From Fontibacillus puldeungensis (GTDB taxonomy: Bacteria; Bacillota; Bacilli; Paenibacillales; Paenibacillaceae), in the NCBI RefSeq assembly GCF_042678945.1, contig NZ_JBHTLM010000017.1, forward strand, positions 46,664 through 110,663: 64,000 nucleotides of DNA. The letters are read 5' to 3'. A program made the position numbers and the translations under genes. A model generated the notes under the pieces. The model searched no databases, was not told where the DNA came from, and saw only the letters and a list, made by a program, of their open reading frames with translations. Below, piece by piece: positions 60,464 through 64,000 of this stretch. Numbering within the stretch: the stretch's first letter is position 1; each line of letters begins with the position of its first letter.

Positions 60464-60737
60464 AATAATTCTCCCCTCAAAAGTAGAGGATTTCGCAGTT
60501 TAGAGGGCTAGCTATGCGAGTTCCCCTTCATAAATTCCCCTTCTCCAACATTTGTTTACTCATAACAAACGCCTCCTTATAACTGTTATTACTATTGACA
60601 CTAACATTCCTTAAGCATTGTATTAAAATAAATTACAACTATAGTTATTTTCTCTCACGCGTATGAAAACTGTTGTTCTTGATAACTTCCATAACTTGAC
60701 GTTAAAAAAAGAGCCGTATGAAGCGAGGTTAGTACAG
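60464..60737. other. Divergent gap with a possible truncated leader ORF
   Basis: On the minus strand a strong AGGAGGCG is followed by an ATG opening only MSKQMLEKGNL and stop (about 60526-60561), then a second tiny frame MKGNSHS. It reads like the decayed start of a lost gene or a leader peptide for the GNAT gene. A GTTAGTGTCAATAG-like sequence near 60590-60605 could be an operator. No other gene is visible. Confidence 0.3.
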
Positions 60738-61463
60738 GTGAAAATAGGATTAGTCTCTGGCTTAATGAAAGATAATGATATAGAGCATCAGTTGGCACAA
60801 ATCGAATATTATGTTTCTACCAACCATACATGTGATTTAATCTGCTTTGGAGAAAGCTTTCTTCAAGGTTTTGAAGGTTTGACATGGAACTATGATGAGG
60901 ATCTAAAAAGAGCCTTAGAACAGGATGATCCCATTATTCTTCATATTAGGGATTTGGCTAAGAGCTATCATTGTGGTATCTCCTTTGGCTTTTTTGAAAA
61001 GGAGAATAGTACACTATACAGCAGTAATATGGTTATTAATTCAGAGGGTAATATTATCGATGTATTTCGAAGAGTTTCTCCTGGGTGGAAGGAACCCATT
61101 GCAGGTTCGATGTATAAGGAAGGCAAAGGATTTCACACTTTTACTTATATGGATAAAGTATTAGGGGTCGCCATATGTGGGGATGTCTGGCACGACTCTT
61201 TTCTAAAAGAATTAGAACTAATGGACATGGATGCGCTTCTTTGGCCACTGTACGTGGATTATTCTCCTGAAGAGTGGAATGCATCATTCCAATATGAGTA
61301 TGCGGAGAGGACACAGAAATTAACTTATCCGGCTTTGATGATAAATAGTTTCGTTGAAGATTCTCGGCGTGCAAAAGGCGGGTGTTATGTATTTTATCAA
61401 AACAGAATACAATCATCTCTGCCTATGGGTAATATTGGAGTTTTAGAGTTTGAACTAAAATAG
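60738..61463 (+). CDS. Nitrilase-superfamily hydrolase with atypical catalytic Lys region
   Basis: A 241-residue protein from the GTG at 60738 (GCGAGG 9 nt upstream); the ATG at 60663 has no ribosome site, though it would give 266 residues. The nucleophile Cys is in VAICGDVWHD and the Glu in CFGESFLQGFEG, as in carbon-nitrogen hydrolases. The Lys position, usually RKxH, reads FRRVSPGWKEP, with Arg at the expected place and a Lys six residues later. The fold is convincing, activity less so. It stands alone, between divergent GNAT and the adenylyltransferase. Confidence 0.75.
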   Translation: MKIGLVSGLMKDNDIEHQLAQIEYYVSTNHTCDLICFGESFLQGFEGLTWNYDEDLKRALEQDDPIILHIRDLAKSYHCGISFGFFEKENSTLYSSNMVINSEGNIIDVFRRVSPGWKEPIAGSMYKEGKGFHTFTYMDKVLGVAICGDVWHDSFLKELELMDMDALLWPLYVDYSPEEWNASFQYEYAERTQKLTYPALMINSFVEDSRRAKGGCYVFYQNRIQSSLPMGNIGVLEFELK

Positions 61464-61594
61464 ATTTCGTCATTGGTGATAGGAGTCTTTTGGCGTTAGC
61501 TGCCCTATTGAATAAAAGAAGTTGCCTTTCACCAGGCGCTGGAGTATACCTAACTTAGATGAACAAGCGCATGTAGATTTGGAAGGAGACGCAT

Positions 61595-62476
61595 ATGAGA
61601 ACTGAAAAAGACATGTTTGATTTAATCCTAGGAGTTGCTCAAAAAGATGAACGAATCCGTGCGGTTTACATGAACGGTTCACGTACTAATTCTAATGCTC
61701 CCAAGGATATTTTTCAGGATTATGATATTGTTTACGTAGTAACTGAAACCTCCTCTTTTATAAAAGATGAGACATTGATGAACGTATTTGGTGATTTACT
61801 TATGATTCAAGAGCCTGATAAAAATAACCAGTCTATGGGCATAGAAATGGATTTTATTCGGTCTTACGGATATTTAATGCTATTTACAGATGGCAATCGT
61901 ATAGACCTTCACATAGAAACTAAAGCATCTATGCTTGAAGGATATGTTAGTGATAAATTGACAGTTCCACTACTAGATAAAGATAACTGCCTGCCAAGCA
62001 TTCCTGCCCCCACAGATATCGACTATCATGTAAAAAAACCTACGGAGCCATGTTATTTGAGTTGTTGTAATGACTTTTGGTGGTGCCTGCAAAATGTGGC
62101 TAAAGGAATTTGGCGTGATGAATTACCGTATGCGAAACAAATGTTTGAGCACGTCATCAGACCTCACTTGGATGAGATGATTTCATGGTGGGTCGGCACC
62201 AAAAATGATTTTCAAGTTTCGATAGGGAAAATGGGAAAATATATGAAGAAATATCTTCCCGAATCATATTGGGAAATGTATAAGGAAACTTATTCCGATA
62301 GCCATTACGAAAATATGTGGAACTCGATATTCACAGCTTGCGAATTGTTTAGGGTTCTAGCCAAAGATGTCGCGAAGTATTTTCAATATACTTACAATGC
62401 CAAAGATGATGCCAATATGACCAAATATCTTAAGCATGTTAGGGAATTGCCTGTTGATGCAAAAGGGATTTATTGA
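61595..62476 (+). CDS. Aminoglycoside 6-adenylyltransferase
   Basis: A 293-residue ANT(6)-type nucleotidyltransferase. The N-terminal domain has AVYMNGSRTNSNAPKDIFQD followed by YDIVYVV, the GS and DxD-like catalytic motif. IEMDFIRSYGYLMLFTDGNR and RIDLHIET continue it, and the C-terminal helical domain (NDFWWCLQNVAKGIWRDELP, MLEHVIRPHLDEMI-like) closes the family match. It transfers AMP from ATP to the 6-position of streptomycin. Chromosomal members (AadK-like) are common in Bacillales. GGAAGGAGA precedes the start. Confidence 0.9.
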   Translation: MRTEKDMFDLILGVAQKDERIRAVYMNGSRTNSNAPKDIFQDYDIVYVVTETSSFIKDETLMNVFGDLLMIQEPDKNNQSMGIEMDFIRSYGYLMLFTDGNRIDLHIETKASMLEGYVSDKLTVPLLDKDNCLPSIPAPTDIDYHVKKPTEPCYLSCCNDFWWCLQNVAKGIWRDELPYAKQMFEHVIRPHLDEMISWWVGTKNDFQVSIGKMGKYMKKYLPESYWEMYKETYSDSHYENMWNSIFTACELFRVLAKDVAKYFQYTYNAKDDANMTKYLKHVRELPVDAKGIY

Positions 62477-62512
62477 TGGTTGACAGCAAAAAATACACCA
62501 GTCTGAAGAGGA

Positions 62513-62538
62513 AAGCCACTCCAATCAATGGAGTGGGC
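62513..62538 (+). terminator. Terminator after the adenylyltransferase gene
   Basis: GCCACTCCA-ATCAA-TGGAGTGGGC, then TTGTATTTTATTT. Confidence 0.75.
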
Positions 62539-62556
62539 TTGTATTTTATTTGAAAC

Positions 62557-63760
62557 TCAATTGACCATCGGCTTTTTTCTATGTTTTGTTCGCTGTTCAT
62601 ATGCAAACGCAATACGAATTAATATAGGTTCGCTAAACGCCTTCCCAGCGAAGGTAATTCCAAATGGCCTGCCATTGTCCTTGTACCCTGCAGGAACAGC
62701 TATAGATGGATACCCTGCTCTGGCGCAAATATCTGCTCCCACATAAGATGGAAAAAGAATAGCGTCCAATCCATATTTTTGAATGGCAAAGTCTATACCT
62801 TCTTTTTGAGAATAATATAAGTCGGTTAAAGACTCTAAAATATACTTTGGATTTTTTAGAGGATTGTCCAGTTGTTCTCGATACTTCAACATATCTTGTC
62901 CATATTTCAAAGCCTTCTCGGCATTTTTTTCGTTCCACTCAACCAATTCGCTAAGTGTATGTGCGGGTATATGGGATGGAAGCCTTTGAAGAAAATGATC
63001 CAGACCATGCTTAAACTCGTTGTTCAACTTGTTCCACTCCCATTTTCTATGGAAGGATGGGATTTCAATTTCTTCGATAACATTTGCTTTAGCATTGATC
63101 AGTTCGTCAACCGCATTATTAAACAAGGTTTCGTCATAATCGTCAGCATCGTGAAATTGTTCTAGAGATACATTTCGAAAAACCCCAATTCTTGCTCCTT
63201 CTAATCCGTTCATATCTAAGTAAGCTGTATAGTCAATCCTATCATACTCATTTTTTAATGTAGCTGGGTCATTCTCATCTTTACCTGCAAGTTCACTAAG
63301 CAAAATAGACGCATCCGCTACCGTCCTCGCCATTGCCCCGGCAGTATCTTGGGAATAGGAATAGGGTATCACTCCTGTGCGGCTTACAAGCCCAACTGTA
63401 GGTTTAATACCAACAATCGAATTCTGTATAGCTGGACTTAAAATGGATGCTGAAGTTTCTGTTCCAACTGCACAGCTTGTAAAATTCGACGCTACCGCAA
63501 CCGCAGAACCAGAGCTGGACCCACCCACAAAAAAATCACCGTACGGATTTAATACTTGTCCACCTTTAGAACTGTAACCAGCCCACATTTTCGAGGATAC
63601 GCCGTTTGCCCATTCCGTCATGTTTGTTTTTCCAAGGATAATAGCGCCTGCATCTTTTAGCTTTTGAACAAGAAAAGCATCCCTTTGGCTGATGTTGTTT
63701 TCCAGTGCCAACGCTCCTGCACTCGTTCTCATTTTATCATTTGTTTCAATATTTTCGGCC
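62557..63760 (-). pseudogene. Amidase-signature enzyme truncated at its N terminus
   Basis: About 400 residues of an amidase (family usually 450-500): TEWANGVSSKMWAGYSSKGG, the Gly/Ser-rich GGSSSGSAVAVA, then VGTETSASILSPA, KPTVGLVSRTGVIPYS, and a full C-terminal part. The recognisable homology begins at ENIETNDKMRTSAG. The normal GIPhhhK segment with the catalytic Lys just before it is missing and is replaced by GC-rich sequence and an IS3-type end. The Ser-cisSer-Lys triad therefore cannot form, and the open frame that continues into the IS end (start at 63792) is probably not functional. Confidence 0.8.
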
Positions 63761-63774
63761 GGGCCCCCGAATAT

Positions 63775-64000
63775 TGGACACTTTAGGATCAAACCTAAGT
63801 TAGACTCAGTTATACGGCAATTTTAAATGCGTTTACTTCGTTTCTCTCCAACTTTGCTGCAAACTCGGCAGGGGAGTAGCCATATAAACTCATGTGAATT
63901 CGGCGGTTATTGTAGAAGTCCATGAATCGGTCAAGTACATCGAATGCTTCTTCAAAACTCATAAAGATATGGCGCCCGAAACACTCTCGTTCCAAGATAC
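63775..64000 (-). mobile_element. IS3-family insertion sequence end (partial)
   Basis: TGGACACTTTAGG at 63775 fits an IS3-type terminal inverted repeat (many members have TGGACA at the tip). The IS runs off the right edge, so the other end, the target duplication and OrfA cannot be seen. The sequence between the IS tip and amidase homology (63758-63774) is very GC-rich. Confidence 0.65.
63810..64000 (-). CDS. IS3-family transposase OrfB, C-terminal part
   Basis: The frame is open to the window edge; the visible part encodes ILERECFGRHIFMSFEEAFD, then DFYNNRRIHMSLYGYSPAEF and a stop. This is the end of the rve integrase core of IS3-family OrfB, where YNxxRxHxxLxxxxPxxF is diagnostic. The last DDE glutamate region lies just at or beyond the edge. 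Confidence 0.88.
   Translation of the reverse strand, partial: ILERECFGRHIFMSFEEAFDVLDRFMDFYNNRRIHMSLYGYSPAEFAAKLERNEVNAFKIAV

Noticed and set aside
1..64000. CRISPR array
   Set aside because: No series of identical direct repeats with unique spacers. The four-unit palindromic repeats have unequal, conserved spacings and only four units.

Overview
The window looks like a chromosomal segment from a spore-forming Bacillota, most likely Paenibacillus or a close relative. Pointers are MutS2, YwbE, the YtqA/YtqB pair, T-box leaders, a sporulation-type histidine kinase with a Spo0A-like box, purine-rich Shine-Dalgarno sites and frequent TTG/GTG starts. Assignment is by gene content and family recognition; no search was run.

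Layout. 1-5 kb (mostly minus): the 5' part of an MFS transporter, a noncoding repeat, a zinc-ribbon protein, a 26-residue membrane peptide, a DUF350 protein and mutS2. 5-12 kb: a holin-like protein and a CuA-type lipoprotein (plus), then zapA, pheT and pheS (minus) behind a Phe T-box. 12-18.5 kb: YwbE, two GyrI-like proteins, a WYL regulator, tRNA-Gly and tRNA-Pro, a GGDEF-EAL protein and a DRE-TIM aldolase. 18.6-23.9 kb: a Fur-boxed feoA-feoB cluster, a histidine kinase, a Cys-rich protein and a 2-Cys peroxiredoxin. 24-32 kb: branched-chain amino acid genes ilvB-ilvN-ilvC-leuA and leuB behind a Leu T-box, with an opposed GRDP-like gene between leuA and leuB. 32-38.3 kb: GNAT protein, small Gly/Tyr-rich protein, a second copy of the noncoding repeat and a BmpA-type nucleoside ABC transporter. 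38.7-40.1 kb: infC-rpmI-rplT with an L20-type leader. 40.2-53.3 kb: glycosyltransferases, PAP2 phosphatase, trmB, ytqA-ytqB, VOC protein, lipase-like hydrolase, B12/radical-SAM protein, recQ and an RlmD-type methyltransferase.

Accessory region. After the methyltransferase the sequence becomes visibly AT-rich. It starts with a remnant of a large serine recombinase, followed by a caspase-like protease and a two-gene unit: an unrecognised 453-residue protein (probable CTG start) overlapping by ATGA with a compact OLD-like P-loop/TOPRIM protein. This looks like a defence island and is the best candidate here for an undescribed system. Beyond it lie a frameshifted DUF1801 gene, DUF2200, GNAT, nitrilase-like and aminoglycoside 6-adenylyltransferase genes, and an amidase truncated next to an IS3-family end.

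The other striking item is a pair of noncoding repeats (about 1035-1415 and 33124-33437). Each has four 21-bp palindromes with the same 51/62/51-bp geometry and is followed on the minus strand by a terminator.
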